Part shown: one piece after another, positions 38,049 to 46,089 of the stretch
Position numbering within the stretch: the stretch's first letter is position 1
How the letters are laid out: each line of letters starts with the position of its first letter
Source: Photobacterium damselae
Lineage (GTDB): Bacteria > Pseudomonadota > Gammaproteobacteria > Enterobacterales > Vibrionaceae
Direction of reading: 5' to 3'
DNA: 64,000 bases
Assembly (NCBI RefSeq): GCF_003026815.1
Contig: NZ_PYOG01000002.1
Coordinates: 186,001-250,000 of the forward strand
Made by a program: the position numbers and the translations under genes
The notes under the pieces: generated by a model
What the model was told of the DNA's origin: nothing
Seen by the model: only the letters and a program-made list of their open reading frames with translations
Databases searched by the model: none

Positions 38049-38055
38049 GGATTAG

Positions 38056-39069
38056 ATGATGGATCTCGATGTAGATATTATTAAGACACGAGCAAATGGT
38101 GATTATCGTCTGTCTAAAGTTCGTGGCGAGTGCATGATAAGTGTTCGTATTCCGGGTGGTATCATGCCTGCTCATTTATTATCGGTAGCTCAATATATAG
38201 CTCAAGAGTTTGGTAATGGCATTATCCATTTAACCACTCGTCAGAAGCTCGCAATGCCTGGAATAAAATATCAAGATATCGATAAGGTGAACAAAGCCTT
38301 AGAGCCTTTCTTGCAAGAGATTACTGTTGAGCAATGTGGTATTGATGTTGAAGATACTCAAGCTGGGTACAAGAGTATTGCTGGTCGTAACATTGTGGCT
38401 TGTCAGGGCAGTCGAATCTGTCAAAAAGCAAATACGGACACTACAGGTCTTGCTCTACGGTTAGAGCATCATATTTACCCTCAGCCTTATCATCTCAAGA
38501 TTGTATTAGCAGGTTGTCCTAACGATTGTGCTAAAGCCAATATGGCTGATTTTGGGGTACTAGGTGTGGCAAAAATGCACTTTAATGCTGAACGTTGTAT
38601 TGGCTGTGGTGCATGTGTTCGTGCTTGTGAACACCATGCGGTTGGATGTTTATCTCTTAAAAACGGGAAGGCAATAAAAGAAGAGAGCAAATGTATTGGC
38701 TGTGGTGAATGCGTATTAGCCTGTCCAACATTGGCTTGGCAACGTGACCCAAAACAACTCTATATGGTGAAATTAGGGGGACGTACTTCAAAGAAAACGC
38801 CTCGTACCGGTAAGATGTTTTTAAACTGGGTTACAGAAGATGTACTTCATCAAGTGATTGAAAACCTTTTGGGATTTGAAAAAGAGATGCTTGAAGGTAA
38901 GCCTGTATATTTACATATGGGACATCTTATTGACCGAGCAGGCTACCATAAATTTAAAGAGCGTGTACTTAGAAACGTTGAGCTTAATCCTGAAGCTCAA
39001 GTGGCAGAGCGTATTTATTGGGTTGAAGATGAATACGTTGCAAATATGCATGTGAGATCTGCAAATTAA
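38056..39069 (+). CDS. asrC: Anaerobic sulfite reductase subunit C (siroheme subunit)
   Basis: A 337-residue catalytic subunit that reduces sulfite to sulfide with six electrons. The siroheme/[4Fe-4S] ligands are CQGSRIC and CPNDC (C-x5-C and C-x3-C). A two-cluster ferredoxin segment (CIGCGACVRAC and CIGCGECVLAC) follows. The N-terminus carries the GIMPAHLL and LTTRQKLAMPGI segments of the nitrite/sulfite reductase fold. Two adjacent ATGs are possible; GAGGATT sits upstream. The operon probably ends here or at the small hairpin after it. Confidence 0.93.
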   Translation: MMDLDVDIIKTRANGDYRLSKVRGECMISVRIPGGIMPAHLLSVAQYIAQEFGNGIIHLTTRQKLAMPGIKYQDIDKVNKALEPFLQEITVEQCGIDVEDTQAGYKSIAGRNIVACQGSRICQKANTDTTGLALRLEHHIYPQPYHLKIVLAGCPNDCAKANMADFGVLGVAKMHFNAERCIGCGACVRACEHHAVGCLSLKNGKAIKEESKCIGCGECVLACPTLAWQRDPKQLYMVKLGGRTSKKTPRTGKMFLNWVTEDVLHQVIENLLGFEKEMLEGKPVYLHMGHLIDRAGYHKFKERVLRNVELNPEAQVAERIYWVEDEYVANMHVRSAN

Positions 39070-39089
39070 TAAATAGTAAACAGAAATAA

Positions 39090-39111
39090 GAGGGGGGAAT
39101 TTTCTCCCCTC
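39090..39111 (+). other. G-rich/C-rich hairpin after asrC
   Basis: GAGGGG/CCCCTC stem with an A/T-rich loop, 20 bases after the asrC stop. It lacks a T tract, so it may be a 3'-end stabilising hairpin or weak terminator rather than a classic one. Confidence 0.45.
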
Positions 39112-39173
39112 ATTAAAGAGATATTTGAACAAATTTAATATCTTAGCTTTGTTTGGATTTTGGTATAACAATT

Positions 39174-39641
39174 ATGAAAGCACTAGTAGATACAACCTAT
39201 TCTTTATCAAACGCAGTTAATGATAATTCACACTTTGAGTTAGTTGATGCTGATCATCAAGATATTTCAATACTTTCGGTTTTAAGTTGTATTGAAATCG
39301 ATCCATTAATTCCAGAAAAACTCTCTTTGTATGCTTATCATCAACTTCAGCAGGCTGATATTATTTTATTTTCATCAGAGATCCCTGAATCACTAGATAA
39401 TTTAATTGGGGATTCTGCTATTGATTATCAATTAAATATTTTTGATTTTGATGCAAAAGAAAAAGTGAAAGAAGTTAAGAGTTGTATTGTAGAAGGTCAA
39501 AAAGTGGTATGGCTTATTGATGTTAAAGAGCGTTTTAGTTTTGCGTTTACTCAAATTGAACAGTCTCTTAAACAACTGCAAATTGGCTATGAAAAAGTAT
39601 TATTAGGTAAGATCTATCATTGTACATCTGAACATTTTTAG
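39174..39641 (+). CDS. Unknown 155-residue protein behind the asr operon
   Basis: I do not recognise this protein. It is acidic and soluble, with alternating strand/helix pattern such as ADIILFSSEIPESLDNLIGD and QKVVWLIDVKERFSFAFTQIEQ, which could be a small alpha/beta fold. The ATG at 39174 is preferred to one at 39153, because the extra residues look like leader sequence. It lies 104 bases after asrC in the same direction, so read-through co-expression is possible. Confidence 0.5.
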   Translation: MKALVDTTYSLSNAVNDNSHFELVDADHQDISILSVLSCIEIDPLIPEKLSLYAYHQLQQADIILFSSEIPESLDNLIGDSAIDYQLNIFDFDAKEKVKEVKSCIVEGQKVVWLIDVKERFSFAFTQIEQSLKQLQIGYEKVLLGKIYHCTSEHF

Positions 39642-39838
39642 ACATATCATCAAAGTAGGTCGATACCTTATTCGATATTCATAGGTCTAATCTGATTAAA
39701 CTAAGATTTCAATATTGCCTCTCGTCAGACTCAATAACTTGGATGATGATAAAGCATGCTTTATGATTTTTAAGTATGACTTCTGTAGCCAAGTTTAAAT
39801 CTAATTTTTATCAGTAGTAGTCCATGCGGGAGGATCGT

Positions 39839-40468
39839 ATGAAAAAGGGTGTTGTATTTACTTTGGCAGGCGCTGCAGCTCTAGTTGCAAGTTCTTTAGT
39901 TTGGGCTGCCAACAATAATGATGTTGGTAATATTACCATTTATTCACAACCTAATGCTCAGTCAAAAGTCATTGAAAAAATCAATGGCGATGCTCCTTTA
40001 ATGACTATTTTCATCGATAAAGATTGGTCTAAAGTCGGTGATCCATCAAATGGTCAGACCGGATGGGTTAAAAACAGTGATATGCAAAATGCTACTAAAT
40101 CGGTAGCAGCAAAAAGTAACCAAACCACAAAGACAACAAAAACTGACGATGGTGTGCAAACGGTAACCAAAGGGGTTGTTCAAACACAATACGGCCCTAT
40201 GCATTATGAAATTACCCAGTTCCAAGGAAAATCTGCGCCTAATAATAAAGAAGCTAAAGCATTCTTTAATAAGATGCAGAAAATGCAAATTGATATGAAT
40301 AACGCATTTGCAAACTCATGGGGTGATATGGACAGTATGCAAGCTAACATGATGAAAATGATGGGTGAGCAGCAACATATCATGATGCAGATGGATCAAC
40401 CAACAAAACCAGCCGTGAAGACGGGTCAACCTAAAGCAGTTTCATCTGCAACATCAGAAACTAAATAA
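39839..40468 (+). CDS. Secreted SH3b-domain protein with Met/Gln-rich tail
   Basis: A 209-residue exported protein: signal peptide MKKGVVFTLAGAAALVASSLVWA, then a bacterial SH3-like domain (residues about 27-75, ITIYSQPNAQSKVIEKI...WSKVG...GQTGWVKNSD), a Thr/Lys-rich linker, and a C-terminal helical region rich in methionine (MQKMQIDMNN, MQANMMKMMGEQQHIMMQMDQ). Met-rich segments can bind copper, but this is only a suggestion. GGGAGGAT precedes the ATG at 39839. Confidence 0.7.
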   Translation: MKKGVVFTLAGAAALVASSLVWAANNNDVGNITIYSQPNAQSKVIEKINGDAPLMTIFIDKDWSKVGDPSNGQTGWVKNSDMQNATKSVAAKSNQTTKTTKTDDGVQTVTKGVVQTQYGPMHYEITQFQGKSAPNNKEAKAFFNKMQKMQIDMNNAFANSWGDMDSMQANMMKMMGEQQHIMMQMDQPTKPAVKTGQPKAVSSATSETK

Positions 40469-40480
40469 CCTTCTTTCTCC

Positions 40481-40522
40481 CAAAAGCTCTTTGATATTCA
40501 TCACAATATTGAGGGGCTTTTG
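40481..40522 (+). terminator. Terminator after the SH3b-domain gene
   Basis: CAAAAGC/GCTTTTG outer stem and an AATATT-type inner stem, ending in a short T tract. Confidence 0.55.
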
Positions 40523-40616
40523 CTGCATCTCCTAAAAAGTTAGTAGCATTTTTAATCCCTCCTTTAGATTAATAAATAATCAATTGTAAGTAAGTTATTA
40601 CAACTAATTTGGGAAG

Positions 40617-40652
40617 ATGTTTTTTCCCATAGAGCGGAATGTTTTTTCCCAT
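40617..40652 (+). promoter_or_regulatory. 14-bp direct repeats in 22-bp phase upstream of the DcuC-family gene
   Basis: ATGTTTTTTCCCAT occurs exactly at 40617-40630 and at 40639-40652, a 22-bp repeat distance or about two helical turns. It lies 123-158 bases before the GTG start, which suits a pair of activator or repressor sites on one DNA face. The reverse-complement core ATGGGAAAAA also occurs at 43755-43764, just upstream of the RpiR regulator gene. Confidence 0.65.
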
Positions 40653-40774
40653 TATTGATTTATTGATGGGCTTCATAGATATGTATAGTGCTTATTATTA
40701 AGGGCTGTTATCTCTTTTTAATTGGTTAATATGACAACTGTTTGCTGGATTAATCACTACATGGAGTACTGATT

Positions 40775-42130
40775 GTGATTACCGTATTTAGTTTGATTGT
40801 TATCTTTTTAGTGGGCACATTGATCTATAAGAAGTTCAATCCCCAAACGACGTTGTTTATTGGTGGTATCGTTATGATGTCCGCCGCAATAATATTTAAT
40901 ATTGGCACGCCACTGCCTGAGGGGGCATCAAGTGGTAATAGCTGGCTAGATATTTTTACTTTTATTAAAAACACAACAGCAAAAACCGTTGGATCACTAG
41001 GTCTGATCATTATGGCTGTGGGTGGTTTTGCTAAATATATGGATCATATTGGCGCTTCACGAGCGTTAGTGAATATTGCTATAAAACCATTAGGATATTT
41101 TAAAGCACCGTATTTTGTGATGGCTCTGGGTTATATCATGGGTCAGATCTTAAACGTGTTTATTCCAAGTGCTTCTGGCCTTGGTTTGCTGCTAATGGTA
41201 ACGCTATATCCAATTCTGGTTCGTCTTGGTGTTAGTAAGATGTCGGCGGTTGCGGTTATTGCAACTTCAGCCTGTTTGGATTTAGGTCCTGCATCAGGTA
41301 ACGTAAATCTTGCAGCAAAAACGGCTGATATGCCAGTGACTGAGTACTTTGTTAATTACCAAATGCCAGTTGCTATTGCGACCATGATTACCATTGCCGT
41401 ATTGCATTTCTTTGTGCAACAGTGGTTTGATAAGAAAGGATTAGTTCAAGCAGAAAATAATGATATCCAAGTTGAAGATGAATTGGCGAATCCACCATCA
41501 TGGTACGCATTTTTACCTATCATTCCGCTTGGTTTAATCATGATTCTAAGTCCTTTAGCGATCGAGAGTGTGAAGATCGATGTAGTGACGGCCATGTTTA
41601 TATCGATTGCTGTTGCGATGATTTGTGAAGGATTCCGTCAAGGTGCTAAAGCGGTCTTTAATGACATTATTGTTTACTTTGATAGCATGGGTCGTCAGTT
41701 TGCTCGCGTAGTAACTCTAGTTATTGCCGGCCAAGTTTTTGCTCATGGTATGAAGGTGATTGGTCTACTGGATACAGTAATTGATGCTGCGGTTCATGCT
41801 TCTTTATCTCCAGCAATCATGATTATCCTGATGGTTGTTATTATTACCTTTGCTGCTATTTTGATGGGCTCTGGTAATGCACCGTTCTTCTCTTTTGCCG
41901 CAATGGTGCCAGAAATTGCAGGTAAAGTAGGAATTAACTCAATCATTATGTTAATGCCTATGCAGTTGGCGTCGGGTATTGCTCGTTCAATGTCTCCGAT
42001 TACCGGGGCGATTGTTGCCGTAGCTGGTGTGGCAGAAGTTTCACCTTTTGAGCTAGTTAAACGAACTGCAATTCCAATGATTGGTGCGCTTATTGTATCA
42101 ACGGCGGTTTCTTTGATTATTGGTTTATAA
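40775..42130 (+). CDS. DcuC-family C4-dicarboxylate transporter
   Basis: A 451-residue inner membrane protein of the DcuC family, about twelve helices, with the family features GGFAKYMDHIGASRALV, SASGLGLLLMVTLYP, GSGNAPFFSFAAMVPEIAG and SPITGAIVAVAGVAEVSPFELVKRT. DcuC proteins export succinate or exchange C4-dicarboxylates in anaerobic growth; relatives carry other acids. The start is GTG with GGAG eight bases upstream. A pair of direct repeats lies upstream and a strong bidirectional terminator downstream. Confidence 0.85.
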   Translation: MITVFSLIVIFLVGTLIYKKFNPQTTLFIGGIVMMSAAIIFNIGTPLPEGASSGNSWLDIFTFIKNTTAKTVGSLGLIIMAVGGFAKYMDHIGASRALVNIAIKPLGYFKAPYFVMALGYIMGQILNVFIPSASGLGLLLMVTLYPILVRLGVSKMSAVAVIATSACLDLGPASGNVNLAAKTADMPVTEYFVNYQMPVAIATMITIAVLHFFVQQWFDKKGLVQAENNDIQVEDELANPPSWYAFLPIIPLGLIMILSPLAIESVKIDVVTAMFISIAVAMICEGFRQGAKAVFNDIIVYFDSMGRQFARVVTLVIAGQVFAHGMKVIGLLDTVIDAAVHASLSPAIMIILMVVIITFAAILMGSGNAPFFSFAAMVPEIAGKVGINSIIMLMPMQLASGIARSMSPITGAIVAVAGVAEVSPFELVKRTAIPMIGALIVSTAVSLIIGL

Positions 42131-42184
42131 TCCGTTTAAATCCAAATAACTTTGTATTTTGAAGATGTTTGGATAGAGAAAATA

Positions 42185-42219
42185 AAAAGCGAGCAGGAGA
42201 GTATCTCTTGCTCGCTTTT
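42185..42219. terminator. Bidirectional terminator after the DcuC-family gene
   Basis: AAAAGCGAGCA/TGCTCGCTTTT perfect 11-bp stem, extended by GAGA/TCTC in the loop. Confidence 0.9.
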
Positions 42220-42279
42220 CTATATTCAAATTAAAGAAGTATACCTGTGTGTTATAGGTGGTGACCTATCAATCAGATA

Positions 42280-42645
42280 TTAAGCTTGTTCAAGCATCTG
42301 TTGGCCAAGTTCTTTAACAATATAAGCGGCATCTTGCGCTGTCGTGTTGATCTTTTTAATCAATAGCTCGGCTTTTTCTTCATCGTTTGCCAGTGCTGAT
42401 TTTACTTTATCAACCATTGCTTTAGACATTGTGACTTTTTGCTTACAATCGTTGTAGAGTGCAGACACAACGTTAGCATCCAGTTCACCACCTTTAGTGA
42501 ACAGCTCGCCAGCAATTTTGTATACAGTATGAAATTGATTTGCCGAATCTTTTTGCTCTGCTTTTGCTTCTTTTGACCAGTCCTCAGACCAACCTTGAAA
42601 AATCGCTGCAACATGTGGATTTGGTGTTATCTTGATTTTTTGCAT
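42280..42645 (-). CDS. Small helical protein, unknown function
   Basis: A 121-residue soluble, all-helical, Lys/Ala/Glu-rich protein (KIAGELFTKGGELDANVVSALYNDCKQKVTMSKAMVDKVKSAL). No family recognised. A clear AAAGGAAT ribosome site precedes the ATG and the gene ends at the terminator shared with the DcuC-family gene, so it is probably real. Confidence 0.6.
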   Translation of the reverse strand: MQKIKITPNPHVAAIFQGWSEDWSKEAKAEQKDSANQFHTVYKIAGELFTKGGELDANVVSALYNDCKQKVTMSKAMVDKVKSALANDEEKAELLIKKINTTAQDAAYIVKELGQQMLEQA

Positions 42646-42749
42646 GTGGATTCCTTTGAACTTTAACCAAGCTAGTGTAATTCAGGCTCTAAATAGAGTG
42701 AAGAATTACCCTTAATTTTGGTTAATAGTGACGAATTTTTATTCAAATA

Positions 42750-43142
42750 TTACAATGGCGCTTTGCATTGCGTAGGAACCGATGCATGCGTCTCTTGCAC
42801 CGCTAAGATCTTGATTGCTCCATCATAATCGGCAGCAAATCCTGTTGTAACCTGAGGCTCTACTTCTACTTTAATTTTGACATAGATAGGTTGATAGGGT
42901 TCTTCTTGTTCTGCTTGAAGTTTTGATGCTTCTTCTATCAATGGCTTTAGAACAGATTCTTGTCCTTCTACCCAGTAGTATTTATCTGTATTACAAGGTT
43001 GAAAACTATGAACCTCATGCCCCCAAGTGTATACACCTTCCATTGTTTCTATTTCACCAACATATGGTTTGCTAGAGCAAGCCGATAATAAAAGAGCCAA
43101 TAAAAGGGAGACAGTCTTAATGCAAGATCGCGTGGTTAACAT
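42750..43142 (-). CDS. Small envelope lipoprotein
   Basis: A 130-residue lipoprotein with basic N-terminus and lipobox LSAC (Cys22). The mature part contains GEIETMEGVYTWGHEVHSFQPC and two cysteines (in QPC and TQC) that could form a disulfide, with a YYWVEG motif between. The GxYxxGxExxxFxPC pattern is familiar from NlpE-like lipoproteins that respond to envelope stress, but I cannot confirm it. Confidence 0.65.
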   Translation of the reverse strand: MLTTRSCIKTVSLLLALLLSACSSKPYVGEIETMEGVYTWGHEVHSFQPCNTDKYYWVEGQESVLKPLIEEASKLQAEQEEPYQPIYVKIKVEVEPQVTTGFAADYDGAIKILAVQETHASVPTQCKAPL

Positions 43143-43366
43143 GAAGTGATTCCAAACAAAATAATAATATTAATAATAACAGTAAGTAAAAAATATTCCT
43201 ATTAGGAAACTAAAGGCAATATTTTACTTGTCAATTTACTGAGTTCACAAATTTTCCCTAAATAAAATCGATTTGAACATATTTAATGAGAAACACCTTG
43301 CTTTTTCGAAAATAACATCATACTGTGATTATAACCAGTAGCCCTATTGGACTTGGAGGTAAGCAT

Positions 43367-43651
43367 ATGATTAGCGTGAACTTCGAACTGGCAAAAAGTG
43401 CTTATGCAAAGGTTCTCAAATACCCATATGGTGGAGAACTCGAAGCCCATGAGTACCTTTCATTAAGGGTATTTCGTTATGATCTCGCACGAGCGGGAAT
43501 GCCCATTGATAAATCATTTGATTTGCGATTAAAAGCGGCAGGTTATCGAACCATAGTAACAAAACCTGCTCAGGCTCATCGTCCTCTACCTAGCTGTGTT
43601 TTAGAACAAATGAGTGATAGTTGGAAACAAGCACATGGCTATCTCAATTAA
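43367..43651 (+). CDS. Conserved-looking 94-residue protein, unknown function
   Basis: Starts at the ATG at 43367, preceded by GGAGG six bases upstream (an upstream ATT/ATG reading would add 14 poor residues). The sequence is basic and helical: EYLSLRVFRYDLARAGMPIDKSF...AAGYRTIVTKP. No family recognised. A hairpin terminator (43662-43690) follows, so it is likely a real short gene. Confidence 0.6.
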   Translation: MISVNFELAKSAYAKVLKYPYGGELEAHEYLSLRVFRYDLARAGMPIDKSFDLRLKAAGYRTIVTKPAQAHRPLPSCVLEQMSDSWKQAHGYLN

Positions 43652-43661
43652 ATATCAACGA

Positions 43662-43692
43662 GGCCTATCATGTTTTGGTAGGCCATTTTCAT
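43662..43692 (+). terminator. Terminator of the 94-residue protein gene
   Basis: GGCCTATCA/TGGTAGGCC stem with one G-T pair, followed by ATTTTCATTT. Confidence 0.65.
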
Positions 43693-43754
43693 TTGTCTCT
43701 GAATTTATTGACGTCATTTAATTGTGCTTCTTGTCTGATGATCACAATTTGGTG

Positions 43755-43807
43755 ATGGGAAAAAGGGATTCTCTTGTAGTTTGTATTGTGTAGTGGAAAA
43801 ATTTCCC
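43755..43807 (+). promoter_or_regulatory. Candidate autoregulatory sites upstream of the RpiR gene
   Basis: ATGGGAAAAA at 43755-43764 matches the reverse complement of the repeats upstream of the DcuC-family gene. At 43795-43807 there is GGAAA-AA-TTTCC, an inverted repeat, and TGGGAAAC follows at 43822. They sit 31-83 bases before the RpiR start and may bind that regulator. Confidence 0.4.
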
Positions 43808-43837
43808 AAAATGGATAAGTTCTGGGAAACCACTACC

Positions 43838-44695
43838 ATGAATAAACAGGATTTTATTGACGCAATAAATCACTTCCAATCCATGACAGATGCTGAGCAG
43901 CGGATCTCTCAGTATTTTATGGCGAATTATAGCGTATTACCTTTCGCAAAAATTGATGAACTGTGTAAACAGATTGGCGTGGGCAAAGCAACATTAGGGC
44001 GTTTTTTGCAACGTTTGGGCTTTGTTGGCTTTATCGATTTTAAAAAACAGGTGACAGCTGAACTTACCCATACATTAACGACACCTATTGAACGTTATGA
44101 AACGGATAACGGCGATTTAGGGTCTAGTGAAAATAATTTATTAGCACAACATCATACTGAAGTGCTCAGTAATTTAGATAAAACCTTTCATAATATTACC
44201 GATGAGCAGTTTGAATCTGCTCTTGAGTTAATGCGCCAACCAAAAGGTAAGCTCTATGTAATGGGGAGTGCCTCATCAGAAGCACTAGCAACATACTTCT
44301 ATTTGTTGGCTCGTTATCTGCGGCGTGAGGTCATCCTTATTGAAGCAGATATTTCTAAACTTCCTCACCAATTGGTGGATGTTGGCAAAGACGATATTCT
44401 TTTTGCGATCTCATACCATCGATATTCCAGCGTGACTGTTCGCCTTGTTAAATGGTTTCATCAACATGGTGGTTCAATCATCATCATGACCGATCAGGCC
44501 GTAAATCCTTTTGCAGCCTATAGTGACATTCAGTTTGTTGTCGAAAGTGCCGGTAATGGTTTTTTCAATAATCGAACGGCTGGTTTTGCTGTTATCGAAG
44601 GATTGATAAAAGGTCTTTCGATTCATAAAGAAAAAGAAAATCGTTTCCAAAGAATAGAAGGGTTATTTGAAGAGTTTAGTTTCTTTAAAACCTGA
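43838..44695 (+). CDS. MurR/RpiR-family transcriptional regulator
   Basis: A 285-residue regulator with an N-terminal RpiR helix-turn-helix (residues 1-75, FMANYSVLPFAKIDELCKQIGVGKATLGRFLQRLGFVGFIDFKK) and a C-terminal SIS domain (KLYVMGSASSEALATYFYLLARYL, DILFAISYHRYSSVTVRLV, GGSIIIMTDQAVNPFAAYSD). RpiR proteins usually sense sugar phosphates; here the SIS is degenerate enough that the ligand is unclear. Upstream ATGs at 43811 and a longer start at 43781 exist. pepT follows after 57 bases, with a conserved element between them, so pepT is its most likely target. Confidence 0.85.
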   Translation: MNKQDFIDAINHFQSMTDAEQRISQYFMANYSVLPFAKIDELCKQIGVGKATLGRFLQRLGFVGFIDFKKQVTAELTHTLTTPIERYETDNGDLGSSENNLLAQHHTEVLSNLDKTFHNITDEQFESALELMRQPKGKLYVMGSASSEALATYFYLLARYLRREVILIEADISKLPHQLVDVGKDDILFAISYHRYSSVTVRLVKWFHQHGGSIIIMTDQAVNPFAAYSDIQFVVESAGNGFFNNRTAGFAVIEGLIKGLSIHKEKENRFQRIEGLFEEFSFFKT

Positions 44696-44697
44696 CA

Positions 44698-44711
44698 ATG
44701 CAAAGTAGCAT
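44698..44711. promoter_or_regulatory. Shared element ATGCAAAGTAGCAT upstream of pepT
   Basis: A 14-bp inverted repeat (ATGC-N6-GCAT) three bases after the RpiR stop and 42 bases before pepT. The identical 14 bases occur at 47768-47781 in front of the second AGCS symporter. Candidate RpiR operator. Confidence 0.65.
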
Positions 44712-44752
44712 TAAAAAAGTTGTGAATTTGAAATTAGAATTAGGAAAATACA

Positions 44753-45994
44753 ATGAACATAGTGGATCGTTTTTTAAATTACACTCGCATTAATACCACT
44801 ACAGATCGTGAGAAGGGTGCCGCTGGGATCATGCCATCATCACCTGGACAGATGGAACTTGCACTTTGGGTTAAACAAGAACTCGAGCAGTTAGGTTTAC
44901 AAGACATTGAACTACGAGAAACGGCAATCTTAACTGCTACTTTGCCCGCAAATACGACCAAACAAATACCAACGGTTTCATTTTTTGGCCACTTAGATAC
45001 CAGTGCTGAACAAAAAAATGATACCCATGCACATATTGTAAATTACCAAGGCGGAGATATTTGTTTAAATCCAGAATTAGACATTATATTAAAAGCTTCA
45101 GAATTTCCTGAAATCGCACAATATGTAGACCAAGAGATCATTGTGACAGATGGTACAAGTTTATTGGGGGCTGACGATAAAGCGGCTATTGCGGCAATTT
45201 TAGATGCGCTTCAATATTTGCAAGATCACCCAGAAATTGAACATGGCCCAGTTAAAGTAGGGTTTGTTCCAGATGAAGAGCAAGGTCTACGTGGAGCAAA
45301 AGCTTTTGATGTAGACTCTTTTGGCGCCGATTTTGGGTATACCTTAGACTGCTGTGGTATTGGTGAATTTGTTTATGAAAACTGGAATGCAGGCAATGCT
45401 GAGGTTACATTTATCGGGCAATCTGCTCACCCAATGTCAGCGAAAGGAAAACTTAAAAACTCCTTACTTATGGCGCATAAATTTATTGCAATGTTGCCAC
45501 CAGGGGAGGCTCCAGAATATACAGAGGGTCGAGAAGGGTATTATTGGGTAAAAGAGCTGTCAGGTAATAGTGCTAAAACTGTTCTAAAAATGGATATTCG
45601 TGATTTTACCAAAGAGGGATATCGTCAAAGAATGACGTTTTTGCAGCAATTAGCTGATAGTTGTAAGACGTTATGGGGTGAAAATGCGATCGAAATTGAT
45701 CTTTCTGATCGTTATGAAAATGTTGCTAATAGCTTAGAAGGTGAAGCTCACTTCCCAGTAGATATCGCTAAAGAAGCGTATAAGCGTAATAATATTGAGA
45801 TGAAAGTCACTCCGATGCGTGGCGGTTATGATGGTGCCGTTCTTTCGCAAAAAGGATTGCCTTGTCCAAATATTTTCACCGGTGCTCATAATTTCCACTC
45901 AATATACGAGTATCTACCTGTGAATTCATTGCAAGCAGCTAGTGATGTTGTTGTTGAAGTAATAAAAATCACTGCAGAAAAAATGGCAAAGTAA
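44753..45994 (+). CDS. pepT: Peptidase T (tripeptidase)
   Basis: A 413-residue M20B zinc aminopeptidase that removes the N-terminal residue from tripeptides in the cytoplasm. It shows the start MNIVDRFLNYTRINTTT, zinc-site FFGHLDTS, bridging Asp in LLGADDKAAIAAI, catalytic DEEQGLRGAK, the GQSAHPMSAKGKL dimerisation-domain segment and the C-terminal GAHNFHSIYEYLP. AGGAAAA precedes the ATG. In enterics pepT is anaerobically induced by FNR; here an RpiR gene sits directly upstream instead. Confidence 0.96.
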   Translation: MNIVDRFLNYTRINTTTDREKGAAGIMPSSPGQMELALWVKQELEQLGLQDIELRETAILTATLPANTTKQIPTVSFFGHLDTSAEQKNDTHAHIVNYQGGDICLNPELDIILKASEFPEIAQYVDQEIIVTDGTSLLGADDKAAIAAILDALQYLQDHPEIEHGPVKVGFVPDEEQGLRGAKAFDVDSFGADFGYTLDCCGIGEFVYENWNAGNAEVTFIGQSAHPMSAKGKLKNSLLMAHKFIAMLPPGEAPEYTEGREGYYWVKELSGNSAKTVLKMDIRDFTKEGYRQRMTFLQQLADSCKTLWGENAIEIDLSDRYENVANSLEGEAHFPVDIAKEAYKRNNIEMKVTPMRGGYDGAVLSQKGLPCPNIFTGAHNFHSIYEYLPVNSLQAASDVVVEVIKITAEKMAK

Positions 45995-46009
45995 CCGATT
46001 TTAGAAAAT

Positions 46010-46049
46010 AAAAAGACCCCCAATAATTGGTGTCCAACTATTGGGGGTC
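46010..46049. terminator. Terminator between pepT and the second AGCS gene
   Basis: GACCCCCAATA/TATTGGGGGTC perfect 11-bp stem; the minus strand continues into TTTTTATTTT, so it chiefly ends the symporter transcript. Confidence 0.85.
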
Positions 46050-46089
46050 AGTTCATTCGATATGCTGATTTTTTTGATCAAAGCGTTGT

